Origin: Verrucomicrobiota bacterium | GTDB lineage: Bacteria > Verrucomicrobiota > Verrucomicrobiia > Limisphaerales > Pedosphaeraceae | Direction of reading: 5' to 3' | Assembly (NCBI GenBank): GCA_021325145.1 | Contig: JAJPHR010000045.1 | Coordinates: forward strand, 1-64,000 | DNA length: 64,000 nucleotides | Part shown: in pieces, positions 1 to 9,348 of the stretch | Numbering within the stretch: position 1 is the first letter of the stretch | How the letters are laid out: the number at the start of each line of letters is the position of its first letter | Made by a program: the position numbers and the translations under genes | The notes under the pieces: generated by a model | What the model was told of the DNA's origin: nothing | Seen by the model: the letters and a program-made list of their open reading frames with translations, nothing else | The model's database searches: none

Positions 1-223
1 CCGGAAAACACAAAAACAAAAACCGTCTTTAAGGAAAGAAAAGAAATAACCCAGCAGCTCCCTTGACAATACCCATAGCAGGGCGCGTCACTCCGTGCGC
101 GCCGACGACGGGCAGAGGACTGCCCGCCCCACCGGGATAGGTTCTAAGGCGCACCCTCTCCCCAGGAGAGGGAGACGCTCCAAGTTGCTTAACTTAATGG
201 CCGCGCGCAATCTGGGCTTTTTC
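1..223. other. Intergenic stretch with hairpin-forming repeats
   Basis: I see no gene here. Bases 78-135 hold two adjacent GC-rich hairpins: 82-87 pairs with 98-103 (GGCGCG/CGCGCC, extended by CAC/GTG with one bulged T), and 109-115 pairs with 120-126 (CGGGCAG/CTGCCCG around AGGA). The second contains AGAGGACTGC and resembles one arm of the 27-bp inverted repeat at 53875-53958, so this looks like a decayed copy of the same repeat. Bases 154-173 form a third hairpin (CCCTCTCC/GGAGAGGG) just past the end of the minus-strand TPR gene. It could act as its terminator, though no T-run follows. Confidence 0.55.
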
Positions 224-3034
224 TCAATGAGAAGTTTTGCCCGCCGCCAGCTTCTCCTGAACCCGGGCGATTTTTCGTTCCCAGCCCGACTGCATGGAGG
301 GAAGCAGGTCGCGCAATTTCTGATAAAGGTTGATGGCAGCCTGCCATTGATTCGCAGCGTCCGAGGTCCGTCCCGCAGCCTGCGCGGTTTGACCCAACGC
401 CTCCACCAATTGGCCGGCGGCCAACCCGGCCTCTTTCACCCAATACAGGTCTTGCTGTTCACCCTGGCGGAGATTTCCACCTTGCACGACATTGAGGTAA
501 TGCGTCAGGGCAAGGTTAAGCAACTGGCTCTGGTCGCTGCCGGGCTGCGCTTGACCTGCTTTACTCTCGAGCGTCCGGCCCAGCTTCACCTCGGCGCCGC
601 TGCGAGCGCCAACCCCCGCAAGCGGCGAGTCGATCACGGCTTGATAATTTGTGAGCGCCGCATCGTATTGATAATGGGCGGGGTCCGCTCCGGCGAGATC
701 GAAGTAGCAATCTCCCAGCCGGCCAATGACCAGCGGGGCGGTCGCATTCGTGGGGTAATTGTTGGTGATGCCTTTGAAGATTTGGATGGCGCGGTCGTAG
801 TTGGACATTTTTATCGAGGCGTCGGCGTAGGCATAGTTGGCTTCAAGCCAAAGCGCGAGGGGCAAATCGGGGTCGTGGACCACCCGGCTGGTAAGATTGG
901 TAAAGTGCTCGATGGCATCGGAGATATGCTCCAGGTTGAACGCGGCTTTTCCCGCGTACAGGCGCGCGCGCGTGGCGAGGGGCGAGTCCTTCCAGTTTTG
1001 AAAGACGTACTTGTAATTGGATTCTGCCTCGACGAATTCCTCCTGCCGCCAATAATGGTCGGCAACCCAATATTGCGCGAGCGGCGCCAGCTCGTTCGAG
1101 GGGCAGCGGGCGACAAAGCTGGTGAACATTGCCAGGGCGTTGGTTTCGCGGCCCGCGGCTGAATTGGCCCACGCCAGGGCGAATTCCGCTTTCTGGCGCT
1201 GGAGCGATGGGCTGTTGGTGTGACCCGCCAGCCAGGTTTCGTAGGCGGCGATGGCATTGGTCCAGTTCGCTTCAGCTTCCCAGGTGCGCGCGATGGCGAG
1301 TTGGATTTCAGGCAGCAATGGAGACTCGGGAGCGCGCGCCGCGAAACTCGCGAGCATCTCCCGCGCCGCGGCGGCCTGCCCCTGACGGGTGAGCCCCTGG
1401 GCCAGCAGCAGCGTGCTGGGTTCAAGCAATGGGCCATCGGGATACCAAGCCAGCAGGTTTCCCATGGCTTCGCGGGCGGCGGGAAGATTGGTTTCATTCA
1501 ACGCCGCGCGAATCATCTGATGAAAAGCGGGCTCGAACAGTCCATTGGTAACTGATGGAAGCGAGCGATATTGCTCGATGATCGACCGATAGCCGGCCAA
1601 CGCGCTGCCGTAATCTTTTCGCCCATACTCCGCGTCGGCCAGTTTGAAGCGCGCCACGGCCTGATCTTCAGGAGAATCCTGCAGGCGGACAACGGCGTTG
1701 CTGAAGGCAGCCTCGCTCTCGGGTGATTTTTTCTCAATCAGCAGACACCAGCCGAGATTCAGTTCGGCCTTGCCAACATAAAGGTTGTTGCTGGAACTCG
1801 AAATCAAGCCGTTAAAGCTGGTGACGGCCTGCTCAAGCAGATTGGTTTCGGCTCCTGGCGGGAGCTGCTCGGCGTTTCCGCGGGCGGCGTCAACGGCTTC
1901 GCGATACTGTTTCAACTTGAGTTCACCCAGGGTGAGCAAGGCGAGTTCGGAACCTTTCTCGCCCGGGTACTTGGCCAAATAGTCCTCGAGGTTGGCCGTG
2001 GCGGCGCGGGTGTCGTTCCGGCGCAGGAGCAGTTCAACGATCTTGAGCAGCGCTTGCCGGCGGAGTTCGACTGGCGTTTCGGCTCCAAGGTTTTGTCGAT
2101 GGACTGCGATCGCTTCGGGCAGACGCCCGGCCTGCTCGAGCACCCCGGCCTGAAACGCAAGACCTTCGGCCCGCCGGATGATGCCCGGGGATGACGCTGT
2201 GAGTTCGAGCAGGTTGGTGCTGGTTTGCAGCGCCTCCTCGGTGTGTCCAGCCGCCAACTGCACCCGGCCCGTGAGGTATAGCCGCTGCCATTCCGTGGGC
2301 GCGTCCAACTTCTGACTTCCAAGGCCGCGAAGAGTCTGTTCCGCCGCCGGGTAATCTTTTTGCGCGAGTTCGGCTTCGGCGAGCCGCAGGAATCCGGTGG
2401 TCGCATCGCTGCTGGCCGGACTGGATTTCGCGAGTTGTTGGAAATCGCCGTCCGGGCGGCCCAGCACTTCGATGACCCGCGACCATTGTTGAAGCTTGCC
2501 GAGCGCCTCCGCCTGACGCACCACTGCGCCGAGACGGCGTCCCGAAGACCGATAGTCCCTTATCAGGCGTCCGAAGGTGTCAACAGCGCCGGAGTAATTG
2601 GTGAGTTCGAACTGGGCCTGGCCCGTCCACCAGGCAAACTCGTCCGCCAGCATGCCCGCGCGGGCTTGCTCGGTGGAAAGGACATAAATTGCGTCCGAGT
2701 AGCGTTGTTCGTGAAAGAGCGCCTGGGCTTCGAACGAAATGGCTGAGGCGTAAAACTCGGAATTGGTATACTTCTTGGCGAAATCAGCGAAGCCTTTTTC
2801 GGCGGGCACCCAGGCTTGCAACTTGAAGTTGCTGAGGGCGGTGTTGAACGCGTTGGTTTCGGCGTAAGTTGCGGCGCGGAGGATGGAGGTGGAGAGCAGG
2901 GTAAAGGCCGTGAGCGAAATGATCGCGAGCCGCGTGCGGCGAATCAAGTGCCTGGTGTTTTTCCCGCGACTCCATGCGCAGAGCGTTCCGCAAACTGCGG
3001 AAGACCTCTGCGAGAACTTGGAGCGCCATTTCAT
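224..3034 (-). CDS. TPR-repeat periplasmic/envelope protein
   Basis: A 936-aa protein built almost wholly of tetratricopeptide-like helical repeats (for example AEQTLRGLGSQ, AESNYKYVFQNW, YDAALTNYQAVIDSP), as in BamD/YbgF-type envelope scaffolds but far longer. A basic N-terminus (RRTRLAIIS) followed by a hydrophobic stretch and LRAATYA near residues 35-60 looks like a signal peptide, so it probably acts in the periplasm. No catalytic motif is visible. I chose ATG at 3034, which lies one base after the uvrA stop codon; a TTG at 3058 would give an eight-residue extension overlapping uvrA. Same strand and tight spacing suggest co-transcription with uvrA, but no functional link is known. The family call is firm; the role is unknown. 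Confidence 0.8.
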   Translation of the reverse strand: MKWRSKFSQRSSAVCGTLCAWSRGKNTRHLIRRTRLAIISLTAFTLLSTSILRAATYAETNAFNTALSNFKLQAWVPAEKGFADFAKKYTNSEFYASAISFEAQALFHEQRYSDAIYVLSTEQARAGMLADEFAWWTGQAQFELTNYSGAVDTFGRLIRDYRSSGRRLGAVVRQAEALGKLQQWSRVIEVLGRPDGDFQQLAKSSPASSDATTGFLRLAEAELAQKDYPAAEQTLRGLGSQKLDAPTEWQRLYLTGRVQLAAGHTEEALQTSTNLLELTASSPGIIRRAEGLAFQAGVLEQAGRLPEAIAVHRQNLGAETPVELRRQALLKIVELLLRRNDTRAATANLEDYLAKYPGEKGSELALLTLGELKLKQYREAVDAARGNAEQLPPGAETNLLEQAVTSFNGLISSSSNNLYVGKAELNLGWCLLIEKKSPESEAAFSNAVVRLQDSPEDQAVARFKLADAEYGRKDYGSALAGYRSIIEQYRSLPSVTNGLFEPAFHQMIRAALNETNLPAAREAMGNLLAWYPDGPLLEPSTLLLAQGLTRQGQAAAAREMLASFAARAPESPLLPEIQLAIARTWEAEANWTNAIAAYETWLAGHTNSPSLQRQKAEFALAWANSAAGRETNALAMFTSFVARCPSNELAPLAQYWVADHYWRQEEFVEAESNYKYVFQNWKDSPLATRARLYAGKAAFNLEHISDAIEHFTNLTSRVVHDPDLPLALWLEANYAYADASIKMSNYDRAIQIFKGITNNYPTNATAPLVIGRLGDCYFDLAGADPAHYQYDAALTNYQAVIDSPLAGVGARSGAEVKLGRTLESKAGQAQPGSDQSQLLNLALTHYLNVVQGGNLRQGEQQDLYWVKEAGLAAGQLVEALGQTAQAAGRTSDAANQWQAAINLYQKLRDLLPSMQSGWERKIARVQEKLAAGKTSH

Positions 3035-3035
3035 T

Positions 3036-5978
3036 TTAGCCAGGAAGTATTGGGACAACCGGCGACAGGATGCGACTCAAATATTGGCCGGTAAAGCTTT
3101 CACCGGTTCGCGCAACGGTTTCGGGTGTGCCTTGCGCGACGATTCTTCCGCCGCCAGTCCCGCCCTCGGGGCCCAGGTCGATGATCCAATCGGCAGTTTT
3201 AATGACGTCCAGATTGTGTTCGATGACCAGCAGGGTGTTGCCGGAGGCGCGCAGTTTGAAAAGAACTTCGAGCAATTTCGCCACGTCATGAAAATGCAGG
3301 CCGGTGGTCGGTTCGTCGAGGATGTAGAGGGTGTGGCCGGTGGCTTTGCGGGAGAGTTCGGCGGCAAGCTTGATGCGTTGCGCTTCGCCGCCGCTCAGGG
3401 TGGTGGCGGACTGGCCGAGGCCGATGTAGCCCAAGCCAACGTCGGCGAGGGTGAGGCACGGCTCGTAAATTTGCGGGACGGCGCGGAAAAATGTCACCGC
3501 TTCATCGACCGTCATGTTCAGCACGTCGGCGATGTTCATGCCTTTGTAACTGATTTCCAGAGTCTCGCGGTTGTAACGGCGTCCGTTGCAGGCTTCGCAG
3601 GTCACATAGACCGGCGGAAGGAAGTGCATTTCTATTTTGATGAGGCCGTCGCCCTGGCATTTCTCGCAGCGTCCGCCCTTGACGTTGAAGCTGAACCGGC
3701 CCGCTTCGTAGCCGCGTATGCGCGCCGCGGGCAGCTTTGCGAACAGGTCCCGGATATGATTGAACATGCCGGTGTAGGTCGCGGGATTGCTGCGGGGCGT
3801 GCGGCCAATCGGCGTTTGATCAATCACGATCACTTTGTCGAGATGCTCGAATCCGCGGAGTTCGCGGTGCGCGCCCGGGCGTTCCTTCGAGCCGTGAAAT
3901 TTGCGAAACAAGGCGCGGCGCAGAATGTCATCGACCAAAGTGCTTTTGCCGGAGCCGCTGACGCCGGTCACGCAAGTGAGCGTGCCGAGAGGAATCCGCA
4001 CGTCGATGTTTTGCAGGTTGTTTTCCTTCGCGCCCAGCACTTCCAGCCAGCCGCGCTCGGGCGACGGTTTGATACGCTTCTTCGGCAAGGGAATGGAAAG
4101 TTCGCCTTTGAGATACTGGGCGGTCAGCGAACGGGATGAGGCGAGTACTTCGGCCAGCGTGCCGGCGGCCACCACTTCGCCACCGCGCACCCCTGCCCCG
4201 GGTCCGAGATCAAGCACGTAATCCGCGCGGCGGATGGTGTCTTCATCGTGTTCGACGACGAGCACGGAGTTGCCGAGATTCCGCAAGCCTTCCAGAGTCT
4301 GCAAAAGGCGTTCGTTGTCGCGCTGGTGCAGGCCGATGCTGGGCTCGTCCAGAATGTAAAGGACGCCCACGAGCGCGGCGCCGACCTGGGTGGCCAGGCG
4401 AATGCGTTGCGCTTCGCCGCCGCTCAAGGTGCCGCTTTCGCGATTGAGCGTGAGATAGCCGAGGCCCACGTTCTTGAGAAAGCCGAGCCGCGCGCGAATT
4501 TCGCGGATGATCTCGTTGGCGATTTTTTGCTGGAACTCGGTGAGCCGGAGTTGGGCAAAAAATTCATCCGCCGCCTCCACGGAAAGCGAGCACACTTCCA
4601 TGATGGACAGGCCGGGGATGTTCGCCGCTTTCGATTTGGGAATGCCAAACTTCGCGCTGGCTTCCGCGTCGCCGATGGTGACGGCCAGGATTTCAGGCTT
4701 AAGGCGCTGGCCGCCACAGGCGTCGCAGAATTGCGGGCTCATGAAAGCCTTCAGGCGGTTGCGGGTGAATTCACTTTCGCTTTCCTGGTAAAGCCGTTCC
4801 AGGTTGGGGACGACGCCCTCGAACGGCCGGGTGACTTTGCTCATCTTGCCGGCGCGCCAGAAATTGAAGTCGATTTCGTCGGTTCCCGAGCCCCAAAGGA
4901 GAATGCGTTTGAAGCCGTCGGACAATTGTTTGTACGGGACCTCGAGGCTTTGTTGATAGCGCTCGGCGACGCCACGCAACATGGCCTTGTAGTAAACGAC
5001 CATGCGCTTGCCGCCGCGACGCCATGGGAGGATCGCGCCCTGGTCGAGGGATTTTTCCGGGTCGGGGACGATGAGGGTTTCGTCGAAGACCATCTTTTGA
5101 CCGAGGCCGTGGCAAACGGGGCAGGCGCCGGCGGGCGAATTGAAGGAAAAATGCTTGGGCGTCATCGGCTCGAAACTCTGGCCGGTCGCGGGGCTGTAAT
5201 TACGATTGGAATGCAGCGTCTCGATCCAGGTGCTGGATGGTTCGGTGCCGGGCGGTTGATGGAGCGTCAGCAAGCGGCCCTCGCCCCAGCGCAGGGCGGT
5301 TTCAACGGAATCGCTCAGGCGCACGCGGATTTTTTCGTCCATCACCAGGCGATCCACCACGGCTTCGATGGTGTGGCGCGTTTTGGGGTCGAGTTTCACG
5401 CGGACGTTGTTGGTGAGTTCGACCAGTTCGCCGTCGATGCGGGCGCGAACGAAGCCCTCACGGCCCAGGCGTTCGACCACATCGCGGAACTCGCCTTTTT
5501 GGTCGCGCACGACCGGCGCAAGCAGCATGACCCGCGTTTTGAGCGGCAAGGCAAGGATTTTATCGACGATGTCGCTGGTGGTCTGCGCGGTGATGGGGAC
5601 GCCGCTGACCGGGCAATGCGGCTGGCCAACGTGCGCGAACAACAAGCGGAGGTAATCGTAAATCTCGGTGGTGGTGGCAATGATCGAGCGCGGGCTGGTG
5701 CCGGAGCTGCGTTGCTCGATGGCAATCGCCGGGGAAAGGCCCTCGATGAAATCGACCTCCGGCTTTTGCATCTGGTCGAGGAATTGCCGGGCGTAGGCGG
5801 AGAGGGATTCGACGTATTTGCGCTGGCCCTCGGCGTAAATGGTATCGAACGCGAGCGAGGACTTCCCGGACCCGCTCAATCCGGTGATGACCACCAATTG
5901 ATCGCGCGGGATGGACAAGGTGAGGTTCTTGAGGTTGTGCTCGCGAGCCCCGCCAATTTTTATGAAACCTTTCGCCAT
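3036..5978 (-). CDS. uvrA: Excinuclease ABC subunit A (UvrA)
   Basis: The 980-aa DNA damage sensor of nucleotide excision repair, which loads UvrB on lesions. It carries two ABC ATPase modules: Walker A GLSGSGKSS at about residues 33-41 and GVSGSGKST in the C-terminal half, with signature motifs LSGGEAQRI in both. Zinc-binding cysteine pairs are visible at CPVCHGLG, CDACGGQR, CEKCQGDG and CEACNGRRY. The length is slightly above the usual 940 aa. It is the promoter-proximal gene, followed one base later by the TPR gene. Identification is secure; nothing in it looks broken. Confidence 0.98.
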   Translation of the reverse strand: MAKGFIKIGGAREHNLKNLTLSIPRDQLVVITGLSGSGKSSLAFDTIYAEGQRKYVESLSAYARQFLDQMQKPEVDFIEGLSPAIAIEQRSSGTSPRSIIATTTEIYDYLRLLFAHVGQPHCPVSGVPITAQTTSDIVDKILALPLKTRVMLLAPVVRDQKGEFRDVVERLGREGFVRARIDGELVELTNNVRVKLDPKTRHTIEAVVDRLVMDEKIRVRLSDSVETALRWGEGRLLTLHQPPGTEPSSTWIETLHSNRNYSPATGQSFEPMTPKHFSFNSPAGACPVCHGLGQKMVFDETLIVPDPEKSLDQGAILPWRRGGKRMVVYYKAMLRGVAERYQQSLEVPYKQLSDGFKRILLWGSGTDEIDFNFWRAGKMSKVTRPFEGVVPNLERLYQESESEFTRNRLKAFMSPQFCDACGGQRLKPEILAVTIGDAEASAKFGIPKSKAANIPGLSIMEVCSLSVEAADEFFAQLRLTEFQQKIANEIIREIRARLGFLKNVGLGYLTLNRESGTLSGGEAQRIRLATQVGAALVGVLYILDEPSIGLHQRDNERLLQTLEGLRNLGNSVLVVEHDEDTIRRADYVLDLGPGAGVRGGEVVAAGTLAEVLASSRSLTAQYLKGELSIPLPKKRIKPSPERGWLEVLGAKENNLQNIDVRIPLGTLTCVTGVSGSGKSTLVDDILRRALFRKFHGSKERPGAHRELRGFEHLDKVIVIDQTPIGRTPRSNPATYTGMFNHIRDLFAKLPAARIRGYEAGRFSFNVKGGRCEKCQGDGLIKIEMHFLPPVYVTCEACNGRRYNRETLEISYKGMNIADVLNMTVDEAVTFFRAVPQIYEPCLTLADVGLGYIGLGQSATTLSGGEAQRIKLAAELSRKATGHTLYILDEPTTGLHFHDVAKLLEVLFKLRASGNTLLVIEHNLDVIKTADWIIDLGPEGGTGGGRIVAQGTPETVARTGESFTGQYLSRILSPVVPILPG

Positions 5979-6098
5979 GCTGTGCCAATTTCTGAATCAG
6001 ACAATCGTTTCAATATAGGGGAAATGGAGGTAAACTCCAAGCACCAAGATCCAAGCACAGAAAAACGGACACAGCTCGACACTGTTCTTACCGGAAAG

Positions 6099-6154
6099 GT
6101 AGGGACATCGCGCTGCGATGTCCGCGCCACCGAGCGGAGCGTCAGGTGGCGCAA
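6099..6154 (+). repeat. Dispersed GTAGGG...GTCAGG repeat, copy A
   Basis: Starts GTAGGGACATCGCGCTGC, contains a perfect hairpin GGACATCGC-GCT-GCGATGTCC, then CCGAGCGGAGCGTCAGG. It matches the reverse complement of the copies at 6187-6244, 7406-7496 and 10038-10095 in order and spacing, though the hairpin bases have changed in a compensated way. Confidence 0.7.
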
Positions 6155-6186
6155 TTGAATTTGCAAAGCGGGCACGCTTGTTTAAT

Positions 6187-6244
6187 CGTTCCGCCGCCTG
6201 ACGCTGCGCTCGGCGACGGGGACGGCGCAGCGCCCCATCCCTAC
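6187..6244 (-). repeat. Dispersed GTAGGG...GTCAGG repeat, copy B
   Basis: On the plus strand it reads CGTTCCGCCGCCTGACGCTG and ends GCGCCCCATCCCTAC. Its inverted partner, copy A, lies 32 bases away, so A and B could pair as a larger foldback. Confidence 0.75.
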
Positions 6245-6489
6245 CAAAGCCATGGTAACGGCGTTGGGACGCCCCCGGAAAAACACCAAGGTTCAAATCC
6301 AGGCGTCCGGGACGGCTCACTTGTTTGTCTTGCGCTCAGAATGTCGGGCTTTCAACCGGGGGTGCAACGCTTTCACAGCGTTGATTCGGATTGCGTTTGT
6401 TACCCGGGTTGGTTCGAGGACGAACCAATCTTGGGCTCCAGGGCGGAATCCGGTTGGGATCGAGGCAGCACGTGCTCGACGGCGAGTAT

Positions 6490-6933
6490 CTACCGACGAG
6501 GACCGGGCGTTCGGGAAAGTTCCCAGGGACCGGGATGTCCTTCCACGACGTTCTGAATGTCGGCCACGGCCAGGGGTTTCACTAAAAATGTGCTTGCCCC
6601 TAACTGATAGGCGCGGGCCACGTCCTGCAATTCGTGGTAACCGCTTAATACGCAGATTACCAAGTCACTCAATTGTGGCTGGGAACGGCACCATCGGAGG
6701 ACCTCATATCCGTCGAGGCGCGGCATTTTGAGATCGAGGAGGAACACTCCGGGAAACGGATATTTCTCCCGGTCGGCGTAGATTCCCTTTCCCATCAGGT
6801 AATAGATTGCCTGGTCCCCATCTGAGACAAAAATCAAGGGATTGGCCACGCCAGCCTTCTTGAGGGTCAGCTCAAGCGCTTTGGCGTCCGGTTCAAAGTC
6901 TTCGGCAATCAGTATAGGTTTTGCAGCTAACAT
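6490..6933 (-). CDS. Single-domain response regulator (Rcp1-like)
   Basis: A 147-aa protein consisting of one receiver (CheY-like) domain and no output domain. The acidic pocket EDFEPD near residue 11, the phospho-acceptor D67 in FLLDLKMPRLDG, a T/S-type position in CVLSGYHE and the lysine in FLVKPL are all present. This subtype, with the GKGIYADREKYPF insertion, usually partners phytochrome-like histidine kinases; a similar receiver lies at 39228-39665 beside such a kinase. I chose ATG at 6933 because the upstream extension to 7008 (PPWGLYPMAC) lacks receiver features. It stands alone, flanked by repeats, with no kinase nearby. Confidence 0.85.
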   Translation of the reverse strand: MLAAKPILIAEDFEPDAKALELTLKKAGVANPLIFVSDGDQAIYYLMGKGIYADREKYPFPGVFLLDLKMPRLDGYEVLRWCRSQPQLSDLVICVLSGYHELQDVARAYQLGASTFLVKPLAVADIQNVVEGHPGPWELSRTPGPRR

Positions 6934-7405
6934 TTCTTGATTAGAAGGGTTTCTTACATATACGGAACAGGCCATGGGGTAAAGACCCCATGGCGGGCCG
7001 TACCACATGACCGGTAGTGGGCGGGTGCATTACAGAATTTCCCAGACCGATGGGCCCCCGGGCTGGCATAAGTTAGGCCTTGGCCCAAAGGTGGCCCGGA
7101 GGCATCAGTAGAAAGAAATATTCATTTGCGTTCAGTGCCGTCGTGTGCTTTAATCCCGGGTGTCGGGATGGGAGGGAATCCTGAGGACGAGCGGCGCGCT
7201 TTTGGCGCGGGCCGCCGGTGATTTCGCCTGGCTCTACTGGGAGCGAGGCTGGTTCTTTGACAATCGAAGGTAAATCCGAAGTCCGAAGCTTGGAATGCGA
7301 GCTCCGGAAGTGAAAACCGAATGTTGCGAATATGCGGGCCGGGATGCTTGCGCCGGAGCACAGCTCGCGCTGCCATTACCCGAAAGCCACGCGATTCCGG
7401 ATATT

Positions 7406-7496
7406 CGTTCCGTCGCCTGACGCTGCGTTTCCGCCTTCGCTCAGAAGCTGCGGCGAGACAAGTGGCGACGGGGACGGCGCAGCGCGCCTTCCCTAC
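7406..7496 (-). repeat. Dispersed GTAGGG...GTCAGG repeat, copy C
   Basis: Same family as copies A, B and D (CGTTCCGTCGCCTGACGCTG at one end, CCCTACC at the other), but with about 36 extra bases between GCTGCG and GGCGACGGGG. Confidence 0.75.
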
Positions 7497-7531
7497 CAAA
7501 GACATGGATAACCCCTGCCCGGGCCTCCCGA

Positions 7532-7591
7532 AAATTAAGCACGCGGGTCGGAAATTAAGGCAAATTAAAGTAAATTAAACCAAATTAAACC
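7532..7591. repeat. Phased decamer repeat, AAATTAA block
   Basis: AAATTAA begins at 7532, 7552, 7562, 7572 and 7582, a strict 10-bp period (the unit at 7542 has lost the motif). The three-base linkers run GGC, AGT, ACC, ACC. A-tracts in register with the helix are expected to bend DNA. Confidence 0.8.
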
Positions 7592-7690
7592 TCCTTTTTC
7601 CCGGCGCCAGGAGGACCGCTGGGCGGCTGAAAGGCAGGAAATGGGTGCAAGTGCCTGATGGGGTGGAAGTTGGGACAGAAAATGAGCGTG

Positions 7691-7740
7691 CCCGGACCAA
7701 GGCGGAACAAGGTAAAACAAAGTGAAACAAACCAAAACAT
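7691..7740. repeat. Phased decamer repeat, AAACAA block
   Basis: Five successive 10-bp units ending in CCAA, ACAA, ACAA, ACAA and AACAT, with linkers GGC, GGT, AGT and ACC. The linker order GGC-AGT-ACC is shared with the block at 7532-7591, which suggests a common origin. Confidence 0.7.
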
Positions 7741-7868
7741 ACTGCGAGGAGAACAGGCCGTTTGCAACTGGTGTGGCACCAATGACTTGCGGGTGAGCGG
7801 CGGGTAATTCGCTGTTTTCGGAGGAAGTGGGTATGACGGGCTGTTCTGTTCCGTTGGGTGGAGTGAAT

Positions 7869-7892
7869 CGAGGACGAGAACGAGAACGAGGA
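7869..7892. repeat. (CGAGRA)4 hexamer repeat
   Basis: Four tandem hexamers, CGAGGA-CGAGAA-CGAGAA-CGAGGA. A short simple repeat without a clear role. Confidence 0.7.
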
Positions 7893-8149
7893 CGATTGGC
7901 GGGGACAAGGATGTACCCGATGCGGTTGGGGCAAGGTGCGCTGGACGTGAGCTTGCGATGCATCAGCCATGGCGGGCGGACATTCTTTACATTCTTGTCC
8001 GCTTTAAACGAGCGCATGCCCGAGCGGACAGGAATGTGTGCGCGCTTCAGCCTCACTGAGGATGGGCGTACACCGTCATAATTGAGGCATTATGCGCTCC
8101 GCTACAACAGGCTTGCCCAAGGGGTGGGTTTGGACTACTTTTTGAAATT

Positions 8150-9331
8150 ATGGACAGCAGCATGCAACCAGAAGGGAATCCGCCGGAACAGACGCCGCCA
8201 CCTGCCGCGCCTCCGCCTCCACCACCGCCGTTGCCGAATCGTCCGCCACCGGTCATTTCCGCCGTCCCGGTGGCGCGACCCGCGCGCAAGGGCACCGGGT
8301 GGAAGGTGTTGGCGATCATTTTGCTGGCGCTGCTGGGTTTGAGCTTTTTATTCAACGTGCGGCATGCGGCGGGAGATTTGGTGAAGGTCAAGGGCACCAG
8401 TTCCCAGACCAGCGGTCCGCGCCTGGAAGAGGCAGTTATTAAAGACAATGATTCGACGGAGAAGATCGTGGTGGTGAATGTGGACGGGGTCATCACCGGG
8501 TCGGTGGGCGAACAAGCGGGTGGTTACAGCATGGTCACGGTCATCAAGGAGGAACTGCGCCTCGCGCGGCGTGACAAGGATGTCAAGGCGGTAATCCTCA
8601 AGGTGGATTCGCCGGGTGGAGAGGTGCTGGCTTCGGATGAAATCTCGAAGGCGATCAGCGATTTTCAGTCCAAGTCAGGCAAGCCAGTGGTGGTTTCGAT
8701 GGGCAGCCTGGCGGCCTCGGGAGGTTATTATATTTCCGCGCCCTGTGAATGGATCGTGGCGAACGAACTGACCATCACGGGCAGCATCGGCGTGATCATG
8801 CATGGGTTCAATTATCGCGGGTTATTGGACAAGGTCGGTGTCCGGCCCGAAGTTTTCAAGAGCGGCAAGTACAAGGACATGCTCAGCGGCACCAAGGAAC
8901 CGGACGAAGTCACTCCGGAGGAAAAGCAGATGGTCCAGAATTTGATCAACGAGACTTACGAGAAGTTTAAGAGTGTAGTCGAGGATGGCCGTCATTCCGC
9001 TTACAAGGCCAACAAGCAGACCGGCCAGCCGCTCAGCTCCGATTGGGCGGACTATGCCGACGGCCGCATTCTCTCGGGGAAGGAAGCCTACCGGCTCGGC
9101 TTCGTGGATGAGCTGGGGGATTTCGAGAAGGCCGTGGAACGGACCGAGCAACTCGCGAAGATAAAGACACGCGCCAATCTGATTCAGTATCAGCAGACTT
9201 TTGACATCAGCAATCTCTTTCGCCTGTTCGGCAAGAGCGATGTCAAATCCATCAAGGTGGACGTGGGCCTGGATGCGCCCCGGTTAAAGGCGGGTTATCT
9301 TTACTTTCTCGCGCCGACCTATCTCCATTAA
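8150..9331 (+). CDS. sppA: Signal peptide peptidase SppA (S49 family)
   Basis: A 393-aa membrane-anchored serine protease that degrades cleaved signal peptides in the membrane. The first 45 residues are a cytoplasmic tail with a run of seven prolines; one membrane segment follows (VLAIILLALLGLSFLF, about residues 51-66), then the S49 domain. The nucleophile lies in SLAASGGYYIS and the general-base lysine follows GSIGVIMHGF in the FKSGKYKDM region, as in short SppA proteins. Length fits the single-domain bacterial form. It is followed 17 bases later by upp on the same strand. The polyproline tail is longer than usual. Confidence 0.93.
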   Translation: MDSSMQPEGNPPEQTPPPAAPPPPPPPLPNRPPPVISAVPVARPARKGTGWKVLAIILLALLGLSFLFNVRHAAGDLVKVKGTSSQTSGPRLEEAVIKDNDSTEKIVVVNVDGVITGSVGEQAGGYSMVTVIKEELRLARRDKDVKAVILKVDSPGGEVLASDEISKAISDFQSKSGKPVVVSMGSLAASGGYYISAPCEWIVANELTITGSIGVIMHGFNYRGLLDKVGVRPEVFKSGKYKDMLSGTKEPDEVTPEEKQMVQNLINETYEKFKSVVEDGRHSAYKANKQTGQPLSSDWADYADGRILSGKEAYRLGFVDELGDFEKAVERTEQLAKIKTRANLIQYQQTFDISNLFRLFGKSDVKSIKVDVGLDAPRLKAGYLYFLAPTYLH

Positions 9332-9348
9332 TTTAATTCTCCAAGGGC

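Larger units (their letters stand above)
5979..6489. other. Intergenic region with dispersed repeats
   Basis: No credible gene. Next to uvrA is CAAGCACCAAGATCCAAGCA (6036-6055), a low-complexity sequence of a kind I associate with intergenic DNA in related genomes. Two oppositely oriented copies of a hairpin repeat follow at 6099-6154 and 6187-6244 (annotated separately). The remainder to 6489 shows no recognisable site. Confidence 0.6.
6934..8149. other. 1.2-kb gene-free, repeat-rich region
   Basis: No frame here gives a protein-like translation; the longer open frames encode proline/serine-rich or repeat-derived sequence. It contains dispersed repeat copy C, two blocks of 10-bp-phased A-tracts at 7532-7591 and 7691-7740, and a (CGAGRA)4 run at 7869-7892. 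I found no tRNA or known riboswitch fold in it. It separates a minus-strand regulator from the plus-strand sppA-upp unit, so it must hold promoters for both. Confidence 0.6.

Noticed and set aside
4248..6158. 636-codon plus-strand open frame opposite uvrA
   Set aside because: It is fully antisense to a well-conserved gene; its translation is Ala/Gly/Val/His-rich shadow sequence with no domain.
7565..8056. Open frames of 107-163 codons in the gene-free region
   Set aside because: Translations are made of repeat-derived LVLVLV, Pro and Ser runs; no ribosome-binding site or domain.
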